From NCBI GenBank assembly GCA_031283905.1, contig JAITAW010000162.1, positions 1 to 27,481 on the forward strand: 27,481 nt of DNA, written 5' to 3'. Within the stretch, counting starts at the first letter, position 1; every line of letters starts with the position of its first letter. The position numbers were made by a program, and so were the translations under genes. Below, piece by piece: positions 8,164-16,291 of this stretch. Under the pieces are notes generated by a model. The model was not told where the DNA came from, did no database searches, and saw only the letters and a list, made by a program, of their open reading frames with translations. The stretch is from Treponema sp. GTDB lineage: Bacteria > Spirochaetota > Spirochaetia > Treponematales > Breznakiellaceae.

Positions 8164-8955
8164 ATGAAACATGACAGTGTAAGGGTTATGTGCCTTATTC
8201 TTATGGCATGTATAGCAACAGCATCTGGCTTTACTGATGAACCCGCCCATTCTTTTGAAACCATCATTTTAGAGACATTTGATCACAACGATCAATCTCG
8301 ATATGATTGGAAGGTGGAGGGGAGCAAGTTCATCACAAAAACCGGTTCTGTAACGTATCCTCGCATGGCCTATGCCAATGAGTATCCATCATCACTTTTC
8401 CCATCTAAAGACGGGAAAGATGCGAATGGCAATACTCTTAACAGTTTGGGCATCAACGGGGCGTTTGATCGCAATGGGTATAACTGGATAGACGTGTATC
8501 CGGTACTCATAGCGGACGATCCGTCAATCGGCAAGCAGGCGGGCGATGTCGCGGAAATTCCCATCCGGGGTAGAACCAGTTCTATAAGCTTGTGGGTGTG
8601 GGGCGCAAATCTTGATTATTTTGTAGATGTCTATGTCAAAGATTATCAAGGTATTGTATACCCTCTGAAGTTGGGTGACATCAACTATACAGGATGGAGA
8701 AAATTGACGGTGATAGTGCCTACCAATATACCTCAATCCCACAAGTCGGCGCCGTATCATCGCCCCATACGATTAATCAAGTTCCGCATCTGGACGAAAC
8801 CGCGTGAGCAGGTGAATGATTTCTATGTGTACTTTGATCAGCTTACGGCGCTTACGGATGTGTATGAGTTGATTTACGATGGAAGCACGGTTGAAAACTC
8901 GGCGAAGAGAACCGACATTTGGGACGGTGATGATAATGGAGGATCTGGTCAATGA
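8164..8955 (+). CDS. flaA: Flagellar filament outer layer protein FlaA (first copy)
   Basis: About 263 residues, a secreted protein with an N-terminal hydrophobic signal (VMCLILMACIATASG) ending near residue 23. The body is rich in aromatic beta-strand patterns, and the segments SISLWVWGANLDYFVDVYVK, then YPLKLGDINYTGWRKL and FYVYFDQLTALTDV are the FlaA family layout. The second gene has parallel segments. FlaA proteins coat the FlaB core of spirochaete periplasmic flagella. The ATG at 8164 sits at good spacing from AAAGGAG; the TTG at 8161 is too close. Its stop overlaps the next start (ATGA). It resembles the flaA2/flaA3-type paralogues rather than a single classic flaA. Confidence 0.85.
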   Translation: MKHDSVRVMCLILMACIATASGFTDEPAHSFETIILETFDHNDQSRYDWKVEGSKFITKTGSVTYPRMAYANEYPSSLFPSKDGKDANGNTLNSLGINGAFDRNGYNWIDVYPVLIADDPSIGKQAGDVAEIPIRGRTSSISLWVWGANLDYFVDVYVKDYQGIVYPLKLGDINYTGWRKLTVIVPTNIPQSHKSAPYHRPIRLIKFRIWTKPREQVNDFYVYFDQLTALTDVYELIYDGSTVENSAKRTDIWDGDDNGGSGQ

Positions 8956-9674
8956 AAAAGTTATTTTTTGGTATAGTATGTCTATTGGCTAGCGGGTTTT
9001 TGTTCGCCCAGTCCAGCGACAATATAGACGCCGCAAGTCTCGGCATGGAGAACAGCGCGCAGCAGTATCTGAAAGAAATTTCTGTTGATAAATTTGAGGT
9101 GGAAGGGTTTTGGCGTTCAGAAATGTCAGTTGATCAGGGAATAACGTTGTCGCGACTCCGCGAGGGATCCCCTGAAGGGAAAGCGCCTCTTGCAGACGAA
9201 CAAGATATCTCCACTTCTGACATTTATATTTTAGGTACCAAGGTGGATTTCTATCACCGTGGACCCGCAACCTTCAAAATTTTGGCGGAACATCCTCTTC
9301 AGGTTGAGGGAATTACCAAGACTATTTCGGTATGGGCGGCCGGAAGAAATTTTAACCATGAGTTGTACGTTATTATTCAGGATTACAGCGGTAGGCAATA
9401 CAGCCTGAAAATGGGTTTGTTGAATTTCCAGGGATGGCAGCAACTTTCCATTGCTGTTCCCACTCAGGGAGATGACAAGTCTTTGGGTGGCATTAAGCAA
9501 CAGGATTACCACTACACCAGTAACATGGGCATTAAGATTATAGGCTTTGAAATCCGTTGCGATCCACTGGAAACCTACGGCACCTATTACTTGTACCTTG
9601 ATGATCTTCGAGTTGTAACAGATCTTTTCCTCGAAAACAACCGTGATTCTGATGATGTAGCAGACGATTGGTAA
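8952..9674 (+). CDS. flaA: Flagellar filament outer layer protein FlaA (second copy)
   Basis: A 240-residue secreted paralogue of the preceding gene, with signal peptide MKKLFFGIVCLLASGFLFAQ. The shared pattern is KTISVWAAGRNFNHELYVII, SLKMGLLNFQGWQQLSIAV, a region around MGIKIIGFEIR and YYLYLDDLRVVTDL. It starts within the last four bases of the first copy (ATGA), so both are made from one transcript, consistent with a heteromeric sheath built from two FlaA types. The C-terminus is acidic (NNRDSDDVADDW), as is the end of the first copy. A rho-independent terminator follows at once. Confidence 0.85.
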   Translation: MKKLFFGIVCLLASGFLFAQSSDNIDAASLGMENSAQQYLKEISVDKFEVEGFWRSEMSVDQGITLSRLREGSPEGKAPLADEQDISTSDIYILGTKVDFYHRGPATFKILAEHPLQVEGITKTISVWAAGRNFNHELYVIIQDYSGRQYSLKMGLLNFQGWQQLSIAVPTQGDDKSLGGIKQQDYHYTSNMGIKIIGFEIRCDPLETYGTYYLYLDDLRVVTDLFLENNRDSDDVADDW

Positions 9675-9687
9675 GATTATGCATTCC

Positions 9688-9722
9688 AAAAAGGCAACGT
9701 ACATATTGCGTTGCCTTTTTTA
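9688..9722 (+). terminator. Rho-independent terminator after flaA pair
   Basis: AAAAAGGCAACG pairs with CGTTGCC, and the stem is followed by TTTTTT (9714-9721). Stem, loop and U-tract are all present 14 nt after the second flaA stop. Confidence 0.85.
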
Positions 9723-9770
9723 TATGCAGCTATCATAGTATTACCATGTATTTATTATATTATGTAGTGA

Positions 9771-9827
9771 GAGCGCATGTTTTAGCGCTGGAAGCTGTTC
9801 CAAAACTTTCATATATGGAACATGCTC
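9771..9827 (+). promoter_or_regulatory. Possible structured 5' leader of ECF transporter operon
   Basis: GAGCGCATGTT (9771-9781) can pair with AACATGCTC (9819-9827) with a small bulge, enclosing GTTCC ... GGAAC and an AGCGCT element. This makes a branched fold ending 24 nt before the first gene. An AT-rich TATTATATTATG region at about 9752-9764 could hold the -10 box. ECF operons are often controlled by riboswitches, but the sequence does not match one I can name. Confidence 0.3.
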
Positions 9828-9851
9828 ATTGATAGTTATAAGGAGTAACTT

Positions 9852-10427
9852 ATGGCAAACAAATTGATTTCGATTAAAACCGTGGTTGCGATTGGCATCG
9901 GGGCCGCTATTATGTTTGTCCTGATGCGTTTTGTGGCGATTCCGTCAGGGATTCCCAACACCAATCTTAATCTTTCTCCAGCAATAGTCGCGGTGTTTGC
10001 CGCCGTTTTCGGCCCCCTCGCCGGCTTGTTCATCGGTTTCATAGGGCATACTTTGACCGATCTGACATGGGGAAGCCCGTGGTGGAGTTGGATCATCGCA
10101 GACGCGATTTTCGGACTCCTAATCGGCATTTTTTGGAAATTCTTCAAAGTTGAGGAAGGTAAATTCGCTTTACCTCAAGTTCTTATATTCAATCTAACGC
10201 AGATACTGGCGAATGCCGTTGCATGGGTTGTCATCGCGCCGACACTGGATATTCTGATTTATCAAGAACCTTCGGATAAAGTAATTGTGCAAGGAGCGGT
10301 TGCGAGCGCTCTGAATGCGGGTGTGATATTGACAATCGGTACCATTTTGCTGTTAGGTTATTCACGAACACGGATAAAAGCAGGAAGTTTGAAACAAGGC
10401 GGAGAGTACAATGCTTCGAAAAAATAG
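9852..10427 (+). CDS. ECF transporter S component, UPF0397 family
   Basis: A 191-residue membrane protein with five to six hydrophobic segments. The opening (SIKTVVAIGIGAAIMFVLMR), then FVAIPSGIPNTNLNLSPAIV and FGPLAGLFIGFIGHTLTDLT followed by WGSPWWSWIIADAIFG, match the UPF0397 family of substrate-binding membrane subunits of energy-coupling-factor transporters. The substrate of this family is not firmly known to me. A proper AGGAG precedes the ATG by 7 nt. A double ATPase and EcfT follow, so this is a dedicated (group I) transporter whose three subunits are encoded together. Confidence 0.88.
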   Translation: MANKLISIKTVVAIGIGAAIMFVLMRFVAIPSGIPNTNLNLSPAIVAVFAAVFGPLAGLFIGFIGHTLTDLTWGSPWWSWIIADAIFGLLIGIFWKFFKVEEGKFALPQVLIFNLTQILANAVAWVVIAPTLDILIYQEPSDKVIVQGAVASALNAGVILTIGTILLLGYSRTRIKAGSLKQGGEYNASKK

Positions 10428-10436
10428 GTTTTCTGA

Positions 10437-12164
10437 ATGAATGAAACGGCGCTGACTTTTAGCAATTTTACTTTTACGTACAAAGTGCAGACAGCGCCGA
10501 CTCTTTATAACGTTGACTTAACTATCCGTAAAGGTGAAAAAACGCTTATACTGGGACATTCGGGTTCCGGAAAAAGTACATTGGCTCATTGTATAAATGG
10601 TCTTATACCGCACGCTTTTGACGGCGCCTCAAGTGGATCGCTTTTTGTTTTGGGAGAAGACGCCGGAACACTTGATATTTTTTCCTTATCAAAAAAAGTT
10701 GGTACCGTACTACAGGACACGGACGGCCAGTTTGTGGGTTTAAACGCGGCGGAAGACATCGCTTTTGCCGCTGAGAATGACTGCCTGCCCGCTGACGAGA
10801 TGCATACCCTCGTGTTTGACACGGCGAAACTTGTCAACATAGAAAACCACCTTAAAAAATCCCCGCAAAACCTTTCGGGAGGGCAGAAGCAACGGGTTTC
10901 CATAGCGGGCGTTCTCATTGACCAAGTGGAAATTCTTTTGTTCGATGAACCGCTCGCCAACCTTGATCCGGCGGCAGGCAAGCAGACCATTGAACTCATA
11001 GACGATTTGCACAAACAGACGAACAAAACCATCATCATCATTGAGCATAGACTTGAAGACGTACTTCATCGTAGCGTTGACCGCATAGTGGTATTGGAAA
11101 AAGGGCGCGTCATCGCGGATATGAAGCCGGAAACGCTACTTGCCTCAACGATTTTACGGGATGCCGGTATGAGGGAACCGCTCTACATAAGCGCCTTACG
11201 GTACGCAGGCATTACAATAACCGAGGATCGTAAGCCGACGAGCGTCAGTTCCATCGAATTCGATTCCATCGTCTTGCAAAAATGGGATCAAAGTTTGGAT
11301 GAAAAACCCCTCAAGGAAAAAGCGCCGCCTCTTCTTGAAATCAAAAATCTTTCTTTTCGCTATGGAACCCCGGAAGAATCGCCGAATCAGAACGGTTTGG
11401 TGTTGGACGATGTTTCGTTTTCTATTGAAAAGGGTGCCATAGCGGCGCTTGCGGGAAAAAACGGCGCGGGAAAATCAACGCTGGCAAAACTCGTCTGCGG
11501 ATTCGACAAGCCCACATCAGGAAACGTCTTTTTTGACGGCAATGACCTCGCGCCTTTTTCCATAAAGGAGCGAGCCGAGCGTATCGGCTATGTAATGCAG
11601 AATCCCAATCAGATGATCTCATTTCCGCTGATTTTCGATGAAGTTGCGTTCGGTTTGCGCAACCGGGGAACGCCGGAAAACGAGGTTACGGACAGAGTTG
11701 GACAGACTTTGAATATTTGCGGACTATACCCTTTCAAGACATGGCCCATTCGCGCTTTGAGCTTTGGTCAAAAGAAACGGCTTACTATCGCGTCTATTCT
11801 GGTGATGGGTCCGGCAATGCTCATATTGGATGAACCTACGGCCGGACAGGATTTTCGCAACTATGCGCGGATCATGGAATTTGTCAAAAAGTTGAATGCG
11901 GAACAGGGTATCACCCTGTTGATGATTACCCATGATATGCACCTTATGCTGGAATACACGAGCCGGGCCATTGTCATTGCGGATGGCAGGCTCATCGCCG
12001 ATGATGAGCCTGCCATTGTCTTGAGTGACAGGGCAAAAACGGAAGCGGCAAGCCTTAAACGGACTTCACTCTATGATCTCGCGGTACGCGCACACATCGC
12101 GGATGCCGAAGGTTTTGTAAGGAGATTTATCGCCTATGAACAACGTAATGCTCGCCTATCTTGA
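10437..12164 (+). CDS. ECF transporter ATPase with two fused ABC domains
   Basis: A 575-residue protein with two complete nucleotide-binding domains. Domain 1 has Walker A GHSGSGKST (40-48), signature LSGGQ (146-150) and Walker B ILLFDEP (166-172). Domain 2 has Walker A GKNGAGKST (340-348), signature LSFGQ (441-445) and Walker B ILDEP (463-467). Both resemble EcfA/CbiO ATPases; the linker around 240-300 is poorly conserved. It powers uptake with the S component upstream and EcfT downstream. The start has no good ribosome binding site, so translation may be coupled to the S component, which ends 9 nt before. The downstream gene overlaps its end by 29 nt. Confidence 0.92.
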   Translation: MNETALTFSNFTFTYKVQTAPTLYNVDLTIRKGEKTLILGHSGSGKSTLAHCINGLIPHAFDGASSGSLFVLGEDAGTLDIFSLSKKVGTVLQDTDGQFVGLNAAEDIAFAAENDCLPADEMHTLVFDTAKLVNIENHLKKSPQNLSGGQKQRVSIAGVLIDQVEILLFDEPLANLDPAAGKQTIELIDDLHKQTNKTIIIIEHRLEDVLHRSVDRIVVLEKGRVIADMKPETLLASTILRDAGMREPLYISALRYAGITITEDRKPTSVSSIEFDSIVLQKWDQSLDEKPLKEKAPPLLEIKNLSFRYGTPEESPNQNGLVLDDVSFSIEKGAIAALAGKNGAGKSTLAKLVCGFDKPTSGNVFFDGNDLAPFSIKERAERIGYVMQNPNQMISFPLIFDEVAFGLRNRGTPENEVTDRVGQTLNICGLYPFKTWPIRALSFGQKKRLTIASILVMGPAMLILDEPTAGQDFRNYARIMEFVKKLNAEQGITLLMITHDMHLMLEYTSRAIVIADGRLIADDEPAIVLSDRAKTEAASLKRTSLYDLAVRAHIADAEGFVRRFIAYEQRNARLS

Positions 12165-12966
12165 GCGTCAATCGCCCATTCACAGACTTTCCGGCGCGAC
12201 AAAACTCATCGTGTTTCTGCTGTGGTCAATTGTTGTCATGGTCGGCTATGACGCGAGGATCATGCTGGGACTCGGCGTTATAAGCATCCTCTTGTTCATC
12301 GTTTCGGGAACCAAGCTACGTGAAGTGTCGTTTATTTTCAAGATGCTCGTCTTTTTTATGCTCCTGAACATCATCGCCATCTACATATTCGCGCCGGAGC
12401 AGGGTGTAGTTATTTACCAGACGCGGCATACGCTTATCGAAGGATCGGGACGGTGGACTCTCACTGCGGAAGAGCTGTTCTATGAGTTCAACATCCTTCT
12501 GAAATACACCTGTATCGTGCCGGTCGCCATTCTGCTTATCGTAACCACGCATCCAAGCGAATTCGCCGCTTCCCTTAACCGCATCGGCGTGAGTTACAGC
12601 ATAGCTTACGCGGTGAGCATCACCCTCCGGTACATACCCGATGTGCAGCGGGATTACGAAACGATAGCCCGGTCCCAACAGGCGCGGGGACTGGAGCTTT
12701 CCAAAAAAGCCTCTCCTGTAAAACGGCTCAAGGGCGCGGCGGCCATCCTCCTGCCTCTCATTTTTTCATCGCTGGATCGCATTGACGTGATAAGCCAGGC
12801 AATGGAGTTGCGCGGTTTCGGCAAGAACAAAAAACGCACGTGGTATTCGCAACGCCCCTTCGCCAAAGCCGACGCGCTGACATTGGCGGTTTCGGTACCG
12901 CTTTTCATTGGCGCCATATGGTTCATTTTTAGAGATGGCAGCCGTTTCTGGAATCCGTTTGTCTAA
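12136..12966 (+). CDS. ecfT: ECF transporter transmembrane coupling protein EcfT
   Basis: A 276-residue membrane protein of the CbiQ/EcfT family with four to six hydrophobic segments. Both coupling-helix motifs are visible: QQARGLEL in the first cytoplasmic helix and MELRGFG near residue 233, the A-R-G type signatures that contact the ATPases. The start codon lies inside the end of the ATPase gene with AAGGAG about 11 nt upstream. Together with the S component and the double ATPase it completes a three-gene ECF transporter. Confidence 0.92.
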   Translation: MNNVMLAYLERQSPIHRLSGATKLIVFLLWSIVVMVGYDARIMLGLGVISILLFIVSGTKLREVSFIFKMLVFFMLLNIIAIYIFAPEQGVVIYQTRHTLIEGSGRWTLTAEELFYEFNILLKYTCIVPVAILLIVTTHPSEFAASLNRIGVSYSIAYAVSITLRYIPDVQRDYETIARSQQARGLELSKKASPVKRLKGAAAILLPLIFSSLDRIDVISQAMELRGFGKNKKRTWYSQRPFAKADALTLAVSVPLFIGAIWFIFRDGSRFWNPFV

Positions 12967-12984
12967 CGGGCGTCCGTCGGGGCA

Positions 12985-13175
12985 TTAGCCAGGTTGTCTT
13001 TCGAGCTTGCCATTGTAAAGATCGAACGTATCGTAATGTTCAATCTCATCGATCAGAATGACGGTATGCCTCGGTGTTAGGGCGCAGTTGTAGCGAAACC
13101 GCAAGTGTACTATGCGTACCGTGCGGCGGCGGGAATCCACGTTCGGTCTCCGCCGGTTTCCGCCAGCAGCCTTTT
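12985..13175 (-). pseudogene. Unidentified gene fragment (C-terminal end)
   Basis: An open frame on the - strand without a start codon encodes about 60 residues. They end in RYNCALTPRHTVILIDEIEH followed by YDTFDLYNGKLERQPG and a TAA at 12985-12987. The hydrophobic-acidic VILIDEIEH resembles a Walker B strand, but it is too short to assign. Composition is protein-like rather than random. I think it is the tail of a lost gene. It fills most of the gap between ecfT and the M23 gene; I see nothing else there besides the promoter at 13207. Confidence 0.35.
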
Positions 13176-13206
13176 ACCGCACCGCCTATAAATTCCGAAT
13201 TCCCTC

Positions 13207-13235
13207 TTGACAACCGGTTTATGGAACTATATTAT
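13207..13235 (+). promoter_or_regulatory. Sigma-70 promoter for M23 peptidase-bactofilin operon
   Basis: TTGACA (13207-13212), a 17-nt spacer and TATTAT (13230-13235) form a near-consensus promoter. Its presence argues that the coding sequence does not start at the in-frame TTG at 13207 but further downstream. Confidence 0.75.
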
Positions 13236-13269
13236 AGAAGACAGTAATATTTGTAAAAAGAGGTGTAGC

Positions 13270-14316
13270 GTGTCGGCTATATTAACCTATAAACGCTTGG
13301 AAAATAAGGCTGTCCAAAAGGTAAAACGCGCTTTTATATTGATTGGGAGAGGTATGGGCATCTTTTTTAAGTCTATATTCAAAGGCTTAGGCAAACAATA
13401 TACGATAGTACTGGTTCCTCATTCCGAGAAGAAAGTCTATAATCTTCATATTTCGATTTTTGTGGCAATCTGTTTCGTGCTGTTGCTTGTCGGCGGAGCT
13501 GCGGCGCTGTTCTGGTACGGAGCATCCTCAAATATGGGGAGCATAGTTGCGGTTACAGACAAGGATGGCAGGCTCAAAAAGACGCAGGCGAGCCTTGATC
13601 AACTTCGTGAGGAGAGCGCTCTGCTCGTGCGGGAGGCGCGTGGGTTTGAAGCTGCGCTTTCCGATACGCTTTCCGCGCTTGGCGCGGATATGCCCGCCTT
13701 CAATGAAGATAATTCAGGCGCGGGCGGGGATCTGTCGTCATTTTTCGACATACAGGAAACGCCCGAAGGCGTCCTTCAGGAAGTGAATAATATGCGCGGG
13801 CTGAGAGGGTACCTTTCTTCCGCTGTTAAACCGCTCAAAGAAATTGGTGCGCTTCTTAACTCGCACAGCGCCTTGTTGACGGAAATCCCCAGCATCTGGC
13901 CCATAAAAGGTGGTATCGGGCATATTTCCATGAGCTTTGGTCAGAACGTAAATCCCTTCACCGGGCAATTTTATATTCATAAAGGCATTGATCTTTCCAC
14001 GTACCGGCAGGGCGATCCAATTGTTACGACTGCCGATGGCCAGGTCGTTACGGTAGATTTTGATCCGGGCGGATTTGGAAACTACGTCATCATCAAGCAC
14101 AAGCACGGATTTTATACCCGTTATGCGCACATGCTCAGTGTGCGCGTGAAGACGGGGCAGCGTGTTCAGCAGGGTGATGTTATAGGCTATATAGGAAACA
14201 CCGGTCTTTCAACAGGACCTCATGTCCATTACGAGGTGCATGTAGGCTCAGATGTGGTTGATCCCTATAAATATATTAACATACGAGACACCCTCATTAA
14301 ACCGATTGAAAAGTAG
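13270..14316 (+). CDS. M23 family metallopeptidase (LytM-type), membrane-anchored
   Basis: About 348 residues from the GTG at 13270, which follows AGAGGTG. An ATG at 13354 is an alternative start. A basic N-terminus (KSIFKGLGKQYTIVLVPHSE) is followed by one transmembrane segment (FVAICFVLLLVGGAAALFW) and a helical, probably coiled-coil stretch. The C-terminal peptidase domain has zinc-ligand motifs HKGIDLS (HxxxD) and GPHVHYEVH (HxH). Such proteins cut peptide cross-links in peptidoglycan. The next gene is a bactofilin, and bactofilin-M23 pairs are known to control cell curvature in several bacteria, so a role in cell shape is a reasonable inference. All catalytic motifs look intact. Confidence 0.9.
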   Translation: MSAILTYKRLENKAVQKVKRAFILIGRGMGIFFKSIFKGLGKQYTIVLVPHSEKKVYNLHISIFVAICFVLLLVGGAAALFWYGASSNMGSIVAVTDKDGRLKKTQASLDQLREESALLVREARGFEAALSDTLSALGADMPAFNEDNSGAGGDLSSFFDIQETPEGVLQEVNNMRGLRGYLSSAVKPLKEIGALLNSHSALLTEIPSIWPIKGGIGHISMSFGQNVNPFTGQFYIHKGIDLSTYRQGDPIVTTADGQVVTVDFDPGGFGNYVIIKHKHGFYTRYAHMLSVRVKTGQRVQQGDVIGYIGNTGLSTGPHVHYEVHVGSDVVDPYKYINIRDTLIKPIEK

Positions 14317-14322
14317 GCGTCC

Positions 14323-14751
14323 ATGGCAAATGAATTTTCAGTGAATACCATTATAGGCCCAAATTCCAGCGTTGTAGGCGATGTCGATTCCGCGGGTTTT
14401 ACTCGCGTGGACGGCAGTTTGCATGGCAATCTGAGAGCAAAGGGCAGGGTGATTATCGGCGAGAAAGCCCGTATGAAAAGTGATGTGGCCGGGACGTCCA
14501 TTACCATAGGCGGCGTGGTGTATGGCAATGTTATTGCCAGTGAGCGGCTTATCATTCTTTCGAGCGCCCTTGTGTTGGGCGACATCATTACGCGGCGTAT
14601 TCAAGCCGATGAAGGCTGCTTGATTCACGGCAAGGTGTCGGTTTGCACAAGCGATGAGCAATGGGAAAAAACCCTCGCCGAGTATCGTGATATGCGGGGT
14701 ATGCTTTCCGCGCTTTCAACAGCGTCAAAGAAAGTGCGAATACGGCGTTGA
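14323..14751 (+). CDS. Bactofilin (DUF583)
   Basis: A 142-residue cytoskeletal protein. The central part (about 10-115) is the regular beta-helix of bactofilins, with repeated glycine and hydrophobic positions: TIIGPNSSVVGDVDSAG, RVDGSLHGNLRAKGRVIIGE and GVVYGNVIASERLIILSSA. Short disordered tails flank the helix, and the C-terminus is basic (ASKKVRIRR). It begins 6 nt after the M23 peptidase stop. It probably polymerises and positions the peptidase at the cell envelope; this is family knowledge, not shown here. Confidence 0.9.
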   Translation: MANEFSVNTIIGPNSSVVGDVDSAGFTRVDGSLHGNLRAKGRVIIGEKARMKSDVAGTSITIGGVVYGNVIASERLIILSSALVLGDIITRRIQADEGCLIHGKVSVCTSDEQWEKTLAEYRDMRGMLSALSTASKKVRIRR

Positions 14752-14770
14752 AGCGCGAAACTGGACGCTT

Positions 14771-15271
14771 GTGGACAAGATAGAAAGCGCCGCTCCATTT
14801 TTTAACCCTATTTCATATTCAGGGCTTAAAAATGAGCTGAGAAAGACTCACAATAAATCCGAAGTCAAGTCAAAATCTTTATTTCGTACTCTTTTGGAAC
14901 AGACGGATGAGGAAACCGAAATCTTTGACGTGCAGAAACTGCCGGTTGCTGAAGAGACTATCAACCAACTGCTTGAAGATGTCCATAGCGCGGGTGATGA
15001 TCTAAGAAAGCGTCCCTTGCCTGCGGAAATTCTGAAATATAAACAGGCGGTGAGGAATTTCCTTGCTTTTATTGTACAAAACACCTATGATATTGAAAAA
15101 CAGTATACGGGCGTAAATCTTCGCAAACGGAAGGAAAAAACGCTCATTCAGATTGTAGACAAGAAGCTCGATCAGTTGGCGGCGGATATTCTTGCTGGTC
15201 AGCGCGATCAGCTTGTAATTTTGGAGCGTCTTGAAGAAATCACCGGTATTCTGGTAGACTTGCTTCAATGA
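14771..15271 (+). CDS. YaaR-like protein (DUF327)
   Basis: The open frame begins inside the bactofilin gene, but the sensible start is the GTG at 14771 (DKIESAAPFFNPISYSGLKN), giving 166 residues. The C-terminal half (LRKRKEKTLIQIVDKKLDQL, then a segment ending LERLEEITGILVDL) matches the DUF327/YaaR family of Bacillus subtilis, which is mostly alpha-helical. In B. subtilis yaaR lies close to yaaT (ricT), and here the RicT-like gene follows after 15 nt, so the neighbourhood supports the call. The function of YaaR is unknown. The SD for the GTG is weak, so translation may be coupled to bactofilin. Confidence 0.75.
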   Translation: MDKIESAAPFFNPISYSGLKNELRKTHNKSEVKSKSLFRTLLEQTDEETEIFDVQKLPVAEETINQLLEDVHSAGDDLRKRPLPAEILKYKQAVRNFLAFIVQNTYDIEKQYTGVNLRKRKEKTLIQIVDKKLDQLAADILAGQRDQLVILERLEEITGILVDLLQ

Positions 15272-15286
15272 AAGCGAGGTGACATT

Positions 15287-16291
15287 ATGAGTGATTATTT
15301 AGATGAAGATATTATTGATTTTGATGATTCCGAAGAATTAATAGAGCAAATCGCCACCGTTATTGTTGAGAGTCGCGAGATTATGCCCGATACGCCTGTG
15401 TACCGCTTGCGTCTCTTCTACTCCAATGAGACGTTTCTTGCGGCTTATAATGGGGAAGTCCTTGAAAAAGGACGCATGGTGATTGTGCCGACCCGCCACG
15501 GCAGGGACTTAGCCAAGGTTATGGGGCAGATAAGAAAAGGTTCTTACTTTTCGGAGATGGCCGTTATAGAACGGCTTGCGACAGACGAAGACTTAGACAA
15601 AGCCGCCAACAACAAAGTTCTGGAATGTGAGGCCTTTGCCATATGCAAAGAAAAGATAGCGGCGCATCATCTTGATATGAAGCTGGTGTCCGTGCATTAT
15701 CTTTTGGAAGATCCTAAGATATTATTTTTTTTTACTGCCGACAACCGCGTTGATTTTCGGGAACTGGTCAAAGACATGGTGAGCGTGTTCAAAGTGCGCA
15801 TTGAGTTGCGTCAGATTGGCATACGTGATGAAGCGCGGGTTTTGGGCGGGCTTGGCATCTGCGGCAGAGACTATTGTTGCCACGCTGTCTCCGATAAACT
15901 GAAGCCTGTGTCGATCAAGATGGCGAAAGATCAGAACCTGTCTCTCAATTCCATGAAAATCTCTGGCCCCTGCGGACGCCTTTTATGTTGCCTCTCCTAC
16001 GAACACTGCTTCTATTGCGAACAGCGCCGTTCATGTCCCCATGAAGGGATAAAGGTGTCTTACAACGGTACAATGTGGCGAATACTGGAGGTGAATGTGA
16101 TTTTGGGGAAAATAAAGCTCGTTGCTGAAGACGGCAGCCAACTGGAAGCGCCTATCGCGTCATGTGAAAAAATAGACGGACATTGGCGAATATCAGAATG
16201 GGGGCTTACGCCCGCGCATTCCAATACATCCTTCGCCCCCGGCGAGGACAAAGGATGCCCATCCATCGTCCTGCGCGAGACGACTTTTTAA
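15287..16291 (+). CDS. ricT: RicT/YaaT-like PSP1 domain protein
   Basis: A 334-residue protein with an acidic N-terminus, a PSP1 C-terminal domain and a cysteine-rich core. ICGRDYCC has Cys192, 197 and 198, GPCGRLLCC has Cys229, 234 and 235, and further cysteines are at 241, 244 and 250. In B. subtilis RicT (YaaT) with RicA and RicF binds iron-sulfur clusters and governs RNase Y-dependent RNA processing, biofilm and competence. The pattern here would allow cluster binding, though RicA/RicF partners are not in the window. A good ribosome binding site, GAGGTGA, precedes the ATG. Its stop overlaps the end of the convergent cheB by 4 nt. Confidence 0.85.
   Translation: MSDYLDEDIIDFDDSEELIEQIATVIVESREIMPDTPVYRLRLFYSNETFLAAYNGEVLEKGRMVIVPTRHGRDLAKVMGQIRKGSYFSEMAVIERLATDEDLDKAANNKVLECEAFAICKEKIAAHHLDMKLVSVHYLLEDPKILFFFTADNRVDFRELVKDMVSVFKVRIELRQIGIRDEARVLGGLGICGRDYCCHAVSDKLKPVSIKMAKDQNLSLNSMKISGPCGRLLCCLSYEHCFYCEQRRSCPHEGIKVSYNGTMWRILEVNVILGKIKLVAEDGSQLEAPIASCEKIDGHWRISEWGLTPAHSNTSFAPGEDKGCPSIVLRETTF

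Noticed and set aside
13207..13269. TTG start for the M23 peptidase at 13207
   Set aside because: That position is the -35 box of a good promoter; GTG at 13270 has a ribosome binding site.
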